Source: Chloroflexota bacterium
GTDB taxonomy: Bacteria; Chloroflexota; Anaerolineae; 4572-78; J111
Direction of reading: 5' to 3'
DNA: 5,910 nucleotides
NCBI GenBank assembly: GCA_003695455.1
Contig: RFJF01000716.1
Location: 1-5,910, forward strand
The notes beneath the pieces are model-generated. The model was not told the DNA's origin and made no database searches. It worked only from the letters and a program-made list of their open reading frames with translations. A program made the translations under genes and the position numbers. Positions 1 through 5,665 of this stretch are shown piece by piece. Numbering within the stretch: position 1 is the stretch's first letter; each line of letters begins with the position of its first letter.

Positions 1-2
1 AA

Positions 3-77
3 GTATCGTATTTTACCAAGCAGTTGGCAAAACTGGGCTTTGTGGTCTCTCTTGACCCTGCCCTGACCGCTGCTTGA
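3..77 (+). CDS. 3' end of an unidentified gene (partial)
   Basis: A frame open from the window edge reads about 24 residues (VSYFTKQLAKLGFVVSLDPA and then LTAA) and stops at TGA 75-77. The alternation of basic and hydrophobic residues and the codon choice look coding, and the stop lies 26 nt before the methyltransferase ATG, as expected for a preceding gene in the same direction. The phrase KQLAKLGFVVSL faintly resembles the C-terminal end of some transposases, but 24 residues are too few to name a family. It could also be chance open frame at the edge of the window. Confidence 0.35.
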   Translation, partial: VSYFTKQLAKLGFVVSLDPALTAA

Positions 78-90
78 AGGCTATTTTCAA

Positions 91-95
91 GGGAG
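91..95 (+). promoter_or_regulatory. Ribosome binding site that fixes the methyltransferase start
   Basis: GGGAG lies 8 nt before the ATG at 104. This favours ATG 104 over the in-frame TTG at 74, which has no Shine-Dalgarno sequence at useful distance and overlaps the stop of the preceding frame. Confidence 0.7.
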
Positions 96-103
96 TAACT
101 AAA

Positions 104-739
104 ATGATGAACAATTCTGAAACAGCCGCCACAAAAAAACGATACAACCGGATTGCGCCGCTCTACGATGCGATGGAATGGTTTACCGAACGGGCGGCAT
201 TTCAAGGCTGGCGCAAGGCATTGTGGGCGCGGGTGCCGGGGCAGCGCGTGCTGGAGGTTGGCGTGGGCACAGGGAAAAATTTTGATTACCACCCGGTGCA
301 GGCCCACATGACCGGCATTGATTTGAGCAACAAAATGCTGGCGCGCGCCCGCAAAAAAGCCGAGCAGACAGGCCGCTCGATTGATTTGCGTGAAATGGAC
401 GTGCAGCAACTTGAATTTGCCGATAACAGCTTTGACGCCGCCGCTGCCACCTTTGTCTTTTGTTCGGTGCCGGACCCGGTGCTGGGTCTGCGTGAACTGG
501 CGCGGGTGGTCAAACCGGAGGGACGGATACTGCTGCTGGAGCACGTTCGGCTGGACCAGATGCCCATTGCCGGTACAGTGATGGATGTGCTGGACCCGTT
601 GGTGGTGCGGGTAATGGGAGCGCACATCAACCGGCGCACCGTAGAAACGGTTCAACGCGCCGGCCTAACGCTGGACCGTGTTGAAGATATGTCATCCACC
701 GGATTGGTCAAACTGATTACAGCGTGCCCGCAAAAATAA
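104..739 (+). CDS. Class I SAM-dependent methyltransferase (UbiE/phospholipid methyltransferase-like)
   Basis: A soluble Rossmann-fold methyltransferase of 211 residues that transfers a methyl group from S-adenosylmethionine to an unknown small or lipid-like acceptor. Visible motifs, numbered from ATG 104: an N-terminal helix with RYNRIAPLYDAME (about 13-25), typical of UbiE-like proteins; motif I VLEVGVGTG (49-57) for SAM binding; the acidic end of strand 2 in GIDLS (71-75); MDVQQLEF (98-105) near the adenine pocket; FVFCSVPDP (117-125) as motif II; and GRILLLEH (140-147) as motif III. The C-terminal INRRTVETVQRAGL pattern is shared with phosphatidylethanolamine N-methyltransferase and METTL7-like enzymes, so a lipid or quinone substrate is possible but unproven. 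No quinone-biosynthesis neighbour supports calling it ubiE/menG. The length is normal for the family. Confidence 0.88.
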   Translation: MMNNSETAATKKRYNRIAPLYDAMEWFTERAAFQGWRKALWARVPGQRVLEVGVGTGKNFDYHPVQAHMTGIDLSNKMLARARKKAEQTGRSIDLREMDVQQLEFADNSFDAAAATFVFCSVPDPVLGLRELARVVKPEGRILLLEHVRLDQMPIAGTVMDVLDPLVVRVMGAHINRRTVETVQRAGLTLDRVEDMSSTGLVKLITACPQK

Positions 740-747
740 AAACAGGC

Positions 748-777
748 GATTTGGCCCACTCGCTTCCCCGCCAAATC
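748..777 (+). terminator. Stem-loop after the methyltransferase gene (possible weak terminator)
   Basis: GATTTGGC (748-755) pairs perfectly with GCCAAATC (770-777) around a 14-nt loop, starting 8 nt after the methyltransferase stop. There is no T-run directly after the stem; a short TTTT comes about 11 nt later. It may be a weak or Rho-assisted terminator, or simply a 3' stabilising hairpin. Confidence 0.4.
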
Positions 778-839
778 ACGCTGGCAAATTTTCTGAATAA
801 CAGTTACAGTGAACCGGCAACCATGAACTTGCACAAATA

Positions 840-856
840 TCTTACGGCATATAAGA
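840..856. promoter_or_regulatory. Operator-like dyad, copy 1 (TCTTA-N7-TAAGA)
   Basis: TCTTACGGCATATAAGA is a 17-bp inverted repeat whose arms extend outward to 8 bp each (ATATCTTA 837-844, TAAGATAT 852-859). A second dyad overlaps it: TACGG 843-847 and CCGTA 860-864, flanking ATAT/ATAT. The same spacing and half-site occur at 1826-1842 and, with one change, at 1870-1886, so I read it as a binding site for a dimeric regulator of the DUF2085 gene. It also covers a TATAAG (850-855) that could be a -10 box. The cognate protein is not identifiable here. Confidence 0.5.
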
Positions 857-893
857 TATCCGTACCAAAGCCTGGTCGAAAGCGAAATTTCAT

Positions 894-922
894 TTGACAA
901 CGGTTACAATCACCCCTGCAAA
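894..922 (+). promoter_or_regulatory. Possible promoter of the DUF2085 gene
   Basis: A perfect -35 consensus TTGACA (894-899) is followed 17 bp later by TGCAAA (917-922), a poor -10. TACAAT (905-910) is a better -10 sequence but has no good -35 at the right distance. A second TTTGACAA occurs at 937-944. Promoter activity somewhere in 840-945 is likely because the gene has a 232-bp upstream gap and its own ribosome binding site, but the exact boxes are uncertain. Confidence 0.3.
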
Positions 923-957
923 TGCAAGTAATCAACTTTGACAATGCCGCCCCGGTT

Positions 958-963
958 GGAGGT
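958..963 (+). promoter_or_regulatory. Strong ribosome binding site of the DUF2085 gene
   Basis: GGAGGT lies 8 nt before ATG 972, an almost complete anti-16S match at ideal spacing, which fixes the start codon. Confidence 0.8.
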
Positions 964-971
964 ACTCTCAC

Positions 972-1721
972 ATGAGCATACATACAGATACCAACGTGCA
1001 AAAAATGCCCAACGTTCCCCCGCAGAGCGCGGTGTGGACAGAACGAATCAATCGCTGGGTTGAGCGGCATTGGCTGTTGGCGTTTAACTCGGCCTGGGGT
1101 CTGCTGGTGACTCTGCCCTTTCTGGCCCCTGTTTTTATAGCCAGCGGGTTGACCCTGCCGGGAATTATCATCTACCGGATTTACAGTTTTTTGTGCCACC
1201 AATTGCCGGAACGCTCGTGGTTTTTATTTGGCCCGCAGTTCAGTTATACGCAAGAACAAATTGCCGCGGCCTGGGGCGCAACCCCGGCCCAAATCAGCAA
1301 CGAACTGATTCGCCGCCAGTTCATCGGCACAGCAGAACTGGGCTGGAAGGTGGCCTGGTCGGACCGGATGGTGGCCATGTACGGCAGTATTTTTTTGTTT
1401 GGCCTGCTGTTTGCCCTGCTTCGGCAGCAGGGCGTGCGCTTTAAATCACTGTCGTGGAAATGGCTGATTGTCCTGATTCTGCCGCTGGCCATTGACGGCA
1501 CAACCCATCTGGTCAACGACATTCTGCAACTGGACTTCCGCGACATGAATACCTGGGCTGTCTGGCTGACCGGCGGTATTTTCCCCGCTACATTTTATGC
1601 CGGCGATATGCTCGGTTCGCTCAATTCGCTGTTGCGCATTGGCACCGGGCTGCTCTTTGGCTTTGGCATTGTTGCGTTTTTGTGGCCCATGATGGACGCC
1701 GAATTCTCACCCCGCAAATAG
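972..1721 (+). CDS. DUF2085 family integral membrane protein
   Basis: A multi-pass membrane protein of 249 residues whose molecular role is not known. The family signature CHQLPERSWFLFG sits at residues 75-87 at the end of a hydrophobic segment. Other hydrophobic stretches lie at about 34-60, 134-151, 162-176 (with the conserved-looking PLAIDG, 171-176), 196-212 and 222-241. In the DUF2085 proteins I know, a Cys pair (CxRC followed by TGIY) follows the CHQ motif closely. Here there is an insertion of about 40 residues rich in polar groups (89-125), and the expected Cys motif is replaced by WSDRMVAMYGS (129-139), leaving Cys75 as the only cysteine. This long variant is what I associate with Chloroflexota. 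The gene is preceded by a strong ribosome binding site and a 232-bp regulatory gap, so it is probably its own transcription unit. Confidence 0.82.
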   Translation: MSIHTDTNVQKMPNVPPQSAVWTERINRWVERHWLLAFNSAWGLLVTLPFLAPVFIASGLTLPGIIIYRIYSFLCHQLPERSWFLFGPQFSYTQEQIAAAWGATPAQISNELIRRQFIGTAELGWKVAWSDRMVAMYGSIFLFGLLFALLRQQGVRFKSLSWKWLIVLILPLAIDGTTHLVNDILQLDFRDMNTWAVWLTGGIFPATFYAGDMLGSLNSLLRIGTGLLFGFGIVAFLWPMMDAEFSPRK

Positions 1722-1727
1722 CACCCC

Positions 1728-1745
1728 GGGCAGGGCAGGGGTGGG
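1728..1745 (+). other. Putative G-quadruplex motif in the 3' flank of the DUF2085 gene
   Basis: Four G-runs, GGG-CA-GGG-CA-GGGG-T-GGG, with loops of only 1-2 nt, begin 7 nt after the stop codon on the plus (mRNA-like) strand. Short loops favour a stable quadruplex. The same stretch overlaps a small hairpin, CACCCC (1722-1727) with GGGGTG (1738-1743), that has no T-run and would compete with the quadruplex. Confidence 0.5.
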
Positions 1746-1825
1746 TTGAATCTCTCTGCTCTGCCGCTTGCCCACCGGAACCGTTGAATGCTTCCATAAT
1801 CCCTCTCCGGCAATTCAAAACTCAA

Positions 1826-1842
1826 TCTTACCTAATGTAAGA
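1826..1842. promoter_or_regulatory. Operator-like dyad, copy 2 (TCTTAC-N5-GTAAGA)
   Basis: A perfect 6-bp inverted repeat with a 5-nt spacer, in the same format as the dyad at 840-856. A second perfect dyad overlaps it, TAATGT (1833-1838) and ACATTA (1844-1849) with a 5-nt spacer, so two regulators or two conformations could compete here. It lies 44 bp upstream, start to start, of copy 3, about four helical turns, which would put both copies on the same DNA face. Confidence 0.55.
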
Positions 1843-1869
1843 AACATTACAGAGCGTACCATTACTAAT

Positions 1870-1886
1870 TCTTATACTGTGTAAGG
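1870..1886. promoter_or_regulatory. Operator-like dyad, copy 3, overlapping a -10 box
   Basis: TCTTATACTGTGTAAGG keeps the TCTTA-N7-TAAG format with one change in the last base. It contains TATACT (1873-1878), a 5 of 6 match to the -10 consensus. No good -35 is visible 16-18 bp upstream (about 1850-1856), so the promoter may need an activator or be blocked by a repressor at this site. It would drive the secreted-protein gene at 2000, with a leader of roughly 115 nt. Confidence 0.45.
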
Positions 1887-1986
1887 TATTGGCGGCTGAT
1901 TGAAAATAACCAATGAAAGAAGGCCCGACGGCGCACTTCAATCAACCGCATGCTCACTCAATGAATACAATCAAACTTAAACCCCG

Positions 1987-1995
1987 AAGGAGAGG
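1987..1995 (+). promoter_or_regulatory. Ribosome binding site that decides the secreted-protein start
   Basis: AAGGAGAGG precedes ATG 2000, with 7 nt between AAGGAG and the start codon. The upstream in-frame ATGs at 1913 and 1961 have no comparable site and would put a charged 17- to 29-residue extension in front of a clean signal peptide. Confidence 0.75.
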
Positions 1996-1999
1996 ACAA

Positions 2000-2827
2000 A
2001 TGAAAAAAGGTATCGCGATTATTCTGGCAAGTCTGTTAACCGTAGCCGTAATTGCGGCTGGTTTGGCGATTTGGCTGCCTACGCAGGCAACCGCGCGTGA
2101 AGCCAGCCAGATGGAGTACAAAATAAAAGCCGGCAACGCCACTTTAAACCGAAAAGTGATGGGCGAAGTTGCGACTGAAGTGAACGGTGTTCCGGCCAGC
2201 CCGGTTCATTCGTTTGTGTGGGATGGCGACGGCGTGACCCCGATCAAAGCCAAAGTCGAAATCAAAATTAATCCTGTGACCAACTCCGGTGAAATTACCG
2301 CCGAGTGGAAAGATGAAAATGGTGAGTGGACCTTTAAACAAACTGCGTTTTCTCCGCCGCCGCATTCCACCGGCTTGCGGGTTGGACCTTCGGCTTCCAG
2401 CACAGAACTGGTCATGGATGACCCCGTTACCACCAATGTGTACCTGCACGGCAACACGACCGCCGGCGGCCCGGTACTGCCCACCGATTTTAACCTGCTG
2501 GCAACCTGGGGTCCGGCCGAAGTAACCCTCAACGGCCAACCGTTCAACAATCCATTTGATGGCCCGGCCCCGCTGTGGGTAGCGCACACCATGACCACCG
2601 TGGGCGTTCGCAACAGCGCCGATGGCACGGTTCGCACCACCAACGGCGACATTTTTAACCCAATGGCAGCCGCCAACGGCGCCGTGGACAACGACGACCT
2701 GGAATTTCACCTGGTCTTCCACGATGCACCCGGCCCGGCTGTGGCCGGCAACTTTCCACCACCGCTCTCCTTTTTCTATCACCTCACCTTTGAAGACGTA
2801 AAAATAGACATCAAACACGCCGAATAA
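2000..2827 (+). CDS. Secreted protein of unknown family
   Basis: I do not recognise the family. The 275-residue product starts with a textbook Sec signal peptide: MKKG, a hydrophobic core from Ile5 to Leu26, and an Ala-Thr-Ala site suggesting cleavage after residue 32. There is no lipobox Cys, and no cysteine at all in the mature protein of about 243 residues. The mature part alternates short polar and hydrophobic stretches with many Gly, Pro, Asn and Thr, as in beta-rich extracellular domains. A middle block includes FNLLATWGPAEVTLNGQPF; toward the C-terminus are FHLVFHD and FFYHLTFEDVKIDIKHAE. The scattered His and Asp could bind metal, but no motif proves it. The gene is monocistronic, preceded by two operator-like dyads and followed directly by a strong terminator, so it is probably regulated on its own and exported or surface-held. 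Confidence 0.7.
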   Translation: MKKGIAIILASLLTVAVIAAGLAIWLPTQATAREASQMEYKIKAGNATLNRKVMGEVATEVNGVPASPVHSFVWDGDGVTPIKAKVEIKINPVTNSGEITAEWKDENGEWTFKQTAFSPPPHSTGLRVGPSASSTELVMDDPVTTNVYLHGNTTAGGPVLPTDFNLLATWGPAEVTLNGQPFNNPFDGPAPLWVAHTMTTVGVRNSADGTVRTTNGDIFNPMAAANGAVDNDDLEFHLVFHDAPGPAVAGNFPPPLSFFYHLTFEDVKIDIKHAE

Positions 2828-2839
2828 TTTAGCGCGCGT

Positions 2840-2897
2840 AAAAACAGCCCGGCATCAGTGAGCGGCAAAAGCCAATCTCCGTGCCGGGCTGTTTTTT
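2840..2897. terminator. Bidirectional Rho-independent terminator
   Basis: AAAACAGCCCGGCA (2841-2854) pairs perfectly with TGCCGGGCTGTTTT (2882-2895), a 14-bp stem. The T-run continues to 2897 on the plus strand, and the A-run from 2840 gives five T residues on the minus strand. The 27-nt loop carries its own small GGC-AAAA-GCC hairpin (2864-2873). It lies between convergent genes and can stop transcripts from both: the secreted-protein gene from the left and the metal ATPase operon from the right. Confidence 0.88.
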
Positions 2898-2908
2898 AAT
2901 ACGATGGC

Positions 2909-3019
2909 TCAACCACGGGCTTGCCGGCGGCGTTGAATCCACGGCACAACCAGCACAGCCAGCAGCGCCACATCCAGCAGATGTTCCAGCGGCAAAAAAA
3001 TGTTGCCGAAATTAACCAA
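2909..3019 (-). CDS. Possible micro-ORF, 36-residue hydrophobic peptide after the metal ATPase
   Basis: A TTG-started frame begins 1 nt after the ATPase stop codon and runs 36 residues to TGA at 2909-2911. The peptide has one hydrophobic stretch (about residues 14-28, LLDVALLAVLVVPWI) followed by a basic tail (QRRRQARG), the layout of a small single-span membrane peptide with a cytoplasmic positive end. Codons are rich in CTG and GTG, like the neighbouring genes. No Shine-Dalgarno sequence is visible, so translation would rely on coupling to the ATPase stop. The frame is also open upstream inside the ATPase gene, so it may be a by-product of that reading frame. It ends just before the terminator, so it would lie on the same transcript. 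Confidence 0.33.
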   Translation of the reverse strand: MVNFGNIFLPLEHLLDVALLAVLVVPWIQRRRQARG

Positions 3020-3020
3020 T

Positions 3021-5417
3021 TTACGCGGTTGCAGCCGGCGCAGTAACCTGCGGCACAGCCGCCGGTGTTTCGGCGCGGGGCAGGCCGGCCCACTTCAGCG
3101 CCACGGCATTGATGGTAACGGTGATGGTGCTGGCGGCCATTGCCAGAGCTGCCCACTCCGGCCGCAGTAAAATCCCCAGACTGTTGTACAGAATACCTGC
3201 CGCAACGGGAATAGCGATGATGTTGTAGGCCGCCGCCCAAAACAGGTTCTGTTTGATTTTACCCCGCACCTTGCGGGCCAACGTGATGGCCTTGACAATG
3301 TCAAACGGGTCGCTGCGCATCAGCACCACATCGGCGGTGTCAATGGCCACATCTGTGCCCGCGCCGATGGCGATGCCCACGTCGGCGGTAGCCAGCGCGG
3401 GGGCGTCGTTCACGCCGTCGCCCACCATGGCTACCCGCTGCTGCTGCGCCTGCAATTCGGCCACTTTGTCGGCCTTTTGCTCCGGCAAAACCTCGGCAAT
3501 GACGGTGTCAATGCCCAGCGTACCTGCCACGGCCTCGGCGGTGCGGCGGGCATCGCCGGTGAGCATTGCCACCCGCAACCCCAGTTGGTGCAAATCGCGC
3601 ACCGCTTCGGCAGAGGTTGATTTGGGTTTGTCGGCCAGGGCGATAAGCCCCGCCAGCTTGCCGTCGGCGGCTACATACGTTACGGTTTTGCCTTCGCCAG
3701 ACAGGCGATCCACGTCGGCCTGCACATCGCTAATGGTTGCGCCTTCGCGGGCCATCATTTTGGCGTTGCCAATGGCCAGCCGGTTGCCGTCAACCTGCGC
3801 CAGCGCGCCGTGCCCCGGTACGGTTTCAAAGCCGCTGATGCTCCGGGCCGGCGACAATCCCCGTTCAGCCACACTGCGCACAATGGCCTGCGCCAGCGGG
3901 TGCTCCGAGTCTTTCTCCAGCGCGGCCACCCGGCTCAACAGCGCGTCTTCGGTGAGATTGGCCGTGGTCACCACATCCGTCACAGAGGGTTTGCCTTCGG
4001 TCAGCGTGCCGGTTTTGTCCATCACAATGGTGTCCAGCGTGGCCACACCTTCCAGCGCGGTGGCGTCTTTGATGAGCACGCCGTTGCCGGCGCCCAAACC
4101 CATCCCCACGGTGATGGCGGTGGGCGTTGCCAGCGCCAGCGCATCGGGGCAGGCAATGACCACCGTAGAAACGGCCACCGTCAGGGCAAAAATGGGATCC
4201 GCGCCCAGCACCAGCCACACAAACAAGGCCAGCGCCCCGGAGCCGAGCGCCACAAACACCAGGTACTTGCCCGCCTCGTCGGCCAGCCGTTGGGCAGGGG
4301 CCTTGCTGCCCTGCGCCGATTGCACCATCTGCACAATCCGGGCCAGGGCGGTGTCGGCGCCCACGTGTTCGGCCTTAAAACGGAACGCGCCGGTGGTGTT
4401 GAGTGTGGCGCCGGTCACTTTGGCCCCGGCTTTCTTTTCCACGGGAACCGGCTCGCCGGTAATCATAGATTCATCCACGTAGCTCCGGCCTTCGATGACT
4501 TCGCCGTCTACCGGCACTTTTTCGCCGGGGCGCACGGCGATGATATCGCCGGGGCGAACTTCTTCCACCGGCAGTTCAACCTCTGCGCCGTCGCGGAGCA
4601 CTCGGGCGGTAGCCGGGGCCAGCTTGAGCAGCGAGGTGATGGCTTCGCCGGTGGCGTTGCGGGCGGCCATTTCCATCCAGTGGCCCAGCAGGCTAAAGGT
4701 GGTGAGCATGGCCGCGGCCTCGTAAAAGACATCGCCGCTGAAAATGAAGGTAGCGCCCACACTGTACAGGTAGGCCGTGAGAATGCCGGTGGCAATCAGC
4801 GTGGCCATGTTGAGCTGGCCCTTGAGCAGCGCCTTCCAGGCAACAGACAGGAACGGCCGCCCGCCGATGAAAACCACCGGCGTGGCCAGCAGAAACTGCC
4901 ATAAATCGTTAGACATACCAAACGGCGTGGGCAGGGTCAGCCCCATCAAGCGCGTACCCAGCGGCGAGTAAAGAATAACGATCACGGAAATGGCGGCGGA
5001 CACAAAAAACAGGTTGCGCATGGTGGTGGCCATGTGCGCGCCGTGACCGGCGTGGGCGTCGTGCCCCTCGTGGTCCGCGTGTTCTTCGTGGCCGGCGTGC
5101 TCCATGTGGCCTTCGTGCGCCGCGTGTTCGGGGTGGACGTGTGCAGCCTGGTGAACCGGTCCGCCTTCCTGGCACATAAAACCGCAATGTTTCACGGCCT
5201 CAATCAGGGCATCCGGCGAGGTTTGGGTCGGGTCGTATCCCACTTCGATGATGCCGTTGGTGCGGTTGAGCGCGGCGTGGTGTACGCCGGGGGTTTGCTC
5301 AAGATGCTGCTCCACGTGGGGGCAGGCCGAGGCCATCATATAATTGGTAATCTGCAATTCCAGCGATGCGTGACCGCCCGCCGGGTGTGAGTGTTGATGT
5401 TGATGCTGGTGAGACAT
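3021..5417 (-). CDS. P1B-type heavy-metal-translocating ATPase, CPD variant (probable copper exporter)
   Basis: A 798-residue inner-membrane pump that uses ATP to move a heavy metal, probably Cu, out of the cytoplasm. Order of parts: a His-rich start (HQHQHQHSH, 3-11); an HMA-like domain (about 18-80) with only one Cys of the usual CxxC pair; a His-triplet linker (98-128); TM helices from about 135; the actuator domain with TGEP (320-323); the ion-path motif CPD (423-425); the phosphorylation site DKTGTLT (Asp467); the nucleotide-binding EHP (505-507); TGD (620-622); and GDGVNDAP (666-673). TM7 has Tyr731-Asn732, and TM8 has MAAST (760-764), closer to the CopB-type MSxST than to the CopA MxxSS. 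CPC or CPH would be expected at the ion path; Asp is unusual. The start is fixed by AAGGAG at 5425-5430, 7 nt away. It is the third gene of a minus-strand operon. Zn or Cd cannot be excluded. Confidence 0.93.
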   Translation of the reverse strand: MSHQHQHQHSHPAGGHASLELQITNYMMASACPHVEQHLEQTPGVHHAALNRTNGIIEVGYDPTQTSPDALIEAVKHCGFMCQEGGPVHQAAHVHPEHAAHEGHMEHAGHEEHADHEGHDAHAGHGAHMATTMRNLFFVSAAISVIVILYSPLGTRLMGLTLPTPFGMSNDLWQFLLATPVVFIGGRPFLSVAWKALLKGQLNMATLIATGILTAYLYSVGATFIFSGDVFYEAAAMLTTFSLLGHWMEMAARNATGEAITSLLKLAPATARVLRDGAEVELPVEEVRPGDIIAVRPGEKVPVDGEVIEGRSYVDESMITGEPVPVEKKAGAKVTGATLNTTGAFRFKAEHVGADTALARIVQMVQSAQGSKAPAQRLADEAGKYLVFVALGSGALALFVWLVLGADPIFALTVAVSTVVIACPDALALATPTAITVGMGLGAGNGVLIKDATALEGVATLDTIVMDKTGTLTEGKPSVTDVVTTANLTEDALLSRVAALEKDSEHPLAQAIVRSVAERGLSPARSISGFETVPGHGALAQVDGNRLAIGNAKMMAREGATISDVQADVDRLSGEGKTVTYVAADGKLAGLIALADKPKSTSAEAVRDLHQLGLRVAMLTGDARRTAEAVAGTLGIDTVIAEVLPEQKADKVAELQAQQQRVAMVGDGVNDAPALATADVGIAIGAGTDVAIDTADVVLMRSDPFDIVKAITLARKVRGKIKQNLFWAAAYNIIAIPVAAGILYNSLGILLRPEWAALAMAASTITVTINAVALKWAGLPRAETPAAVPQVTAPAATA
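5034..5126 (-). repeat. His-every-third-residue repeat, (HXX) x 11, in the ATPase linker
   Basis: Residues 98-128 of the ATPase carry 11 histidines at exact three-residue spacing (98, 101, 104, and so on to 128), with Ala, Gly, Glu, Asp and one Met between them. At the DNA level it is a degenerate 9-bp periodicity built on CAC/CAT codons. It joins the HMA-like domain to the first membrane helix and is likely a metal-binding or buffering segment. Confidence 0.85.
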
Positions 5418-5458
5418 TTGCTTTCTCCTTGCCGCGCACTGCGGCGATAGTCTGACAG

Positions 5459-5656
5459 TTACAATTCTGTGTAGGGAACAACATCCAGTTCCGGGTAGCG
5501 TGCCAGCGCCGGGCGTAGATGGTGGCAGTGCTGTACATTGACCACCACCAGAATCCGGCGGCCGGGGTCGCGGTGGGCCAGTTCAACCACCTGCTCCGTC
5601 ATGTGGCGGCGGTAGGCGTCGTCATCGGCGGGGCCGGATTGCCGGCTTGCATTCAT
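5459..5656 (-). CDS. Small protein of unknown function between the ABC-YHS and ATPase genes
   Basis: A 65-residue product that I cannot assign. An N-terminal low-complexity stretch ([13 protein letters not shown]) is followed by a helix-like [17 protein letters not shown] (14-30), a buried-strand-like [15 protein letters not shown] (33-47) and [15 protein letters not shown] to the end. The pattern helix, then GRRILVVV, then a His-containing turn resembles the C-terminal end of larger TraB/ChaN-like or similar alpha/beta proteins, so it may be a remnant or a free-standing small domain. The HCHH cluster (43-46) could bind metal, in keeping with its neighbours. The start ATG at 5654-5656 has GAGGA 6 nt upstream, which overlaps the TGA of the preceding gene. 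The gaps are 9 nt before and 41 nt after, so it is co-transcribed. Confidence 0.65.
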   Translation of the reverse strand: MNASRQSGPADDDAYRRHMTEQVVELAHRDPGRRILVVVNVQHCHHLRPALARYPELDVVPYTEL

Positions 5657-5665
5657 TTTCCTTCC

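Noticed and set aside
74..103. TTG 74 as the start of the methyltransferase
   Set aside because: It overlaps the preceding stop and lacks a ribosome binding site, while ATG 104 has GGGAG 8 nt upstream. The extra 10 residues do not belong to the fold.
652..1202. Minus-strand open frames across the 740-971 gap
   Set aside because: They run antisense into both flanking genes, have no ribosome binding site, and pass through the promoter-like and dyad region.
1722..1743. Hairpin CACCCC/GGGGTG as a terminator of the DUF2085 gene
   Set aside because: The stem is only 6 bp and is not followed by a T-run; the G-run structure explains the stretch better.
1913..1999. Upstream ATG 1913 as the start of the secreted protein
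   Set aside because: It would add 29 charged residues before the signal peptide and has no good ribosome binding site; ATG 2000 has AAGGAG at 7 nt.
2144..2818. A 224-residue minus-strand open frame opposite the secreted-protein gene
   Set aside because: The plus-strand gene has a signal peptide, a strong ribosome binding site and a terminator; the antisense frame has none of these.
2896..3240. A 114-residue minus-strand frame overlapping the end of the ATPase
   Set aside because: Most of it is an out-of-frame reading of the conserved ATPase C-terminus, and the product is low-complexity His/Arg/Cys/Trp-rich. The different frame at 2909-3019 is the better candidate beyond the stop.
3253..4482. 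A 409-residue plus-strand open frame opposite the metal ATPase
   Set aside because: It is a Ser/Ala/Thr-rich antisense shadow of a gene whose catalytic motifs are all intact on the minus strand. It has no domain and no credible ribosome binding site.
3810..4904. A 364-residue plus-strand open frame, His/Gly/Arg-rich, opposite the ATPase
   Set aside because: Its composition is what GC-rich antisense of Ala/Val/Gly codons produces. It overlaps another shadow and lacks any recognisable motif.
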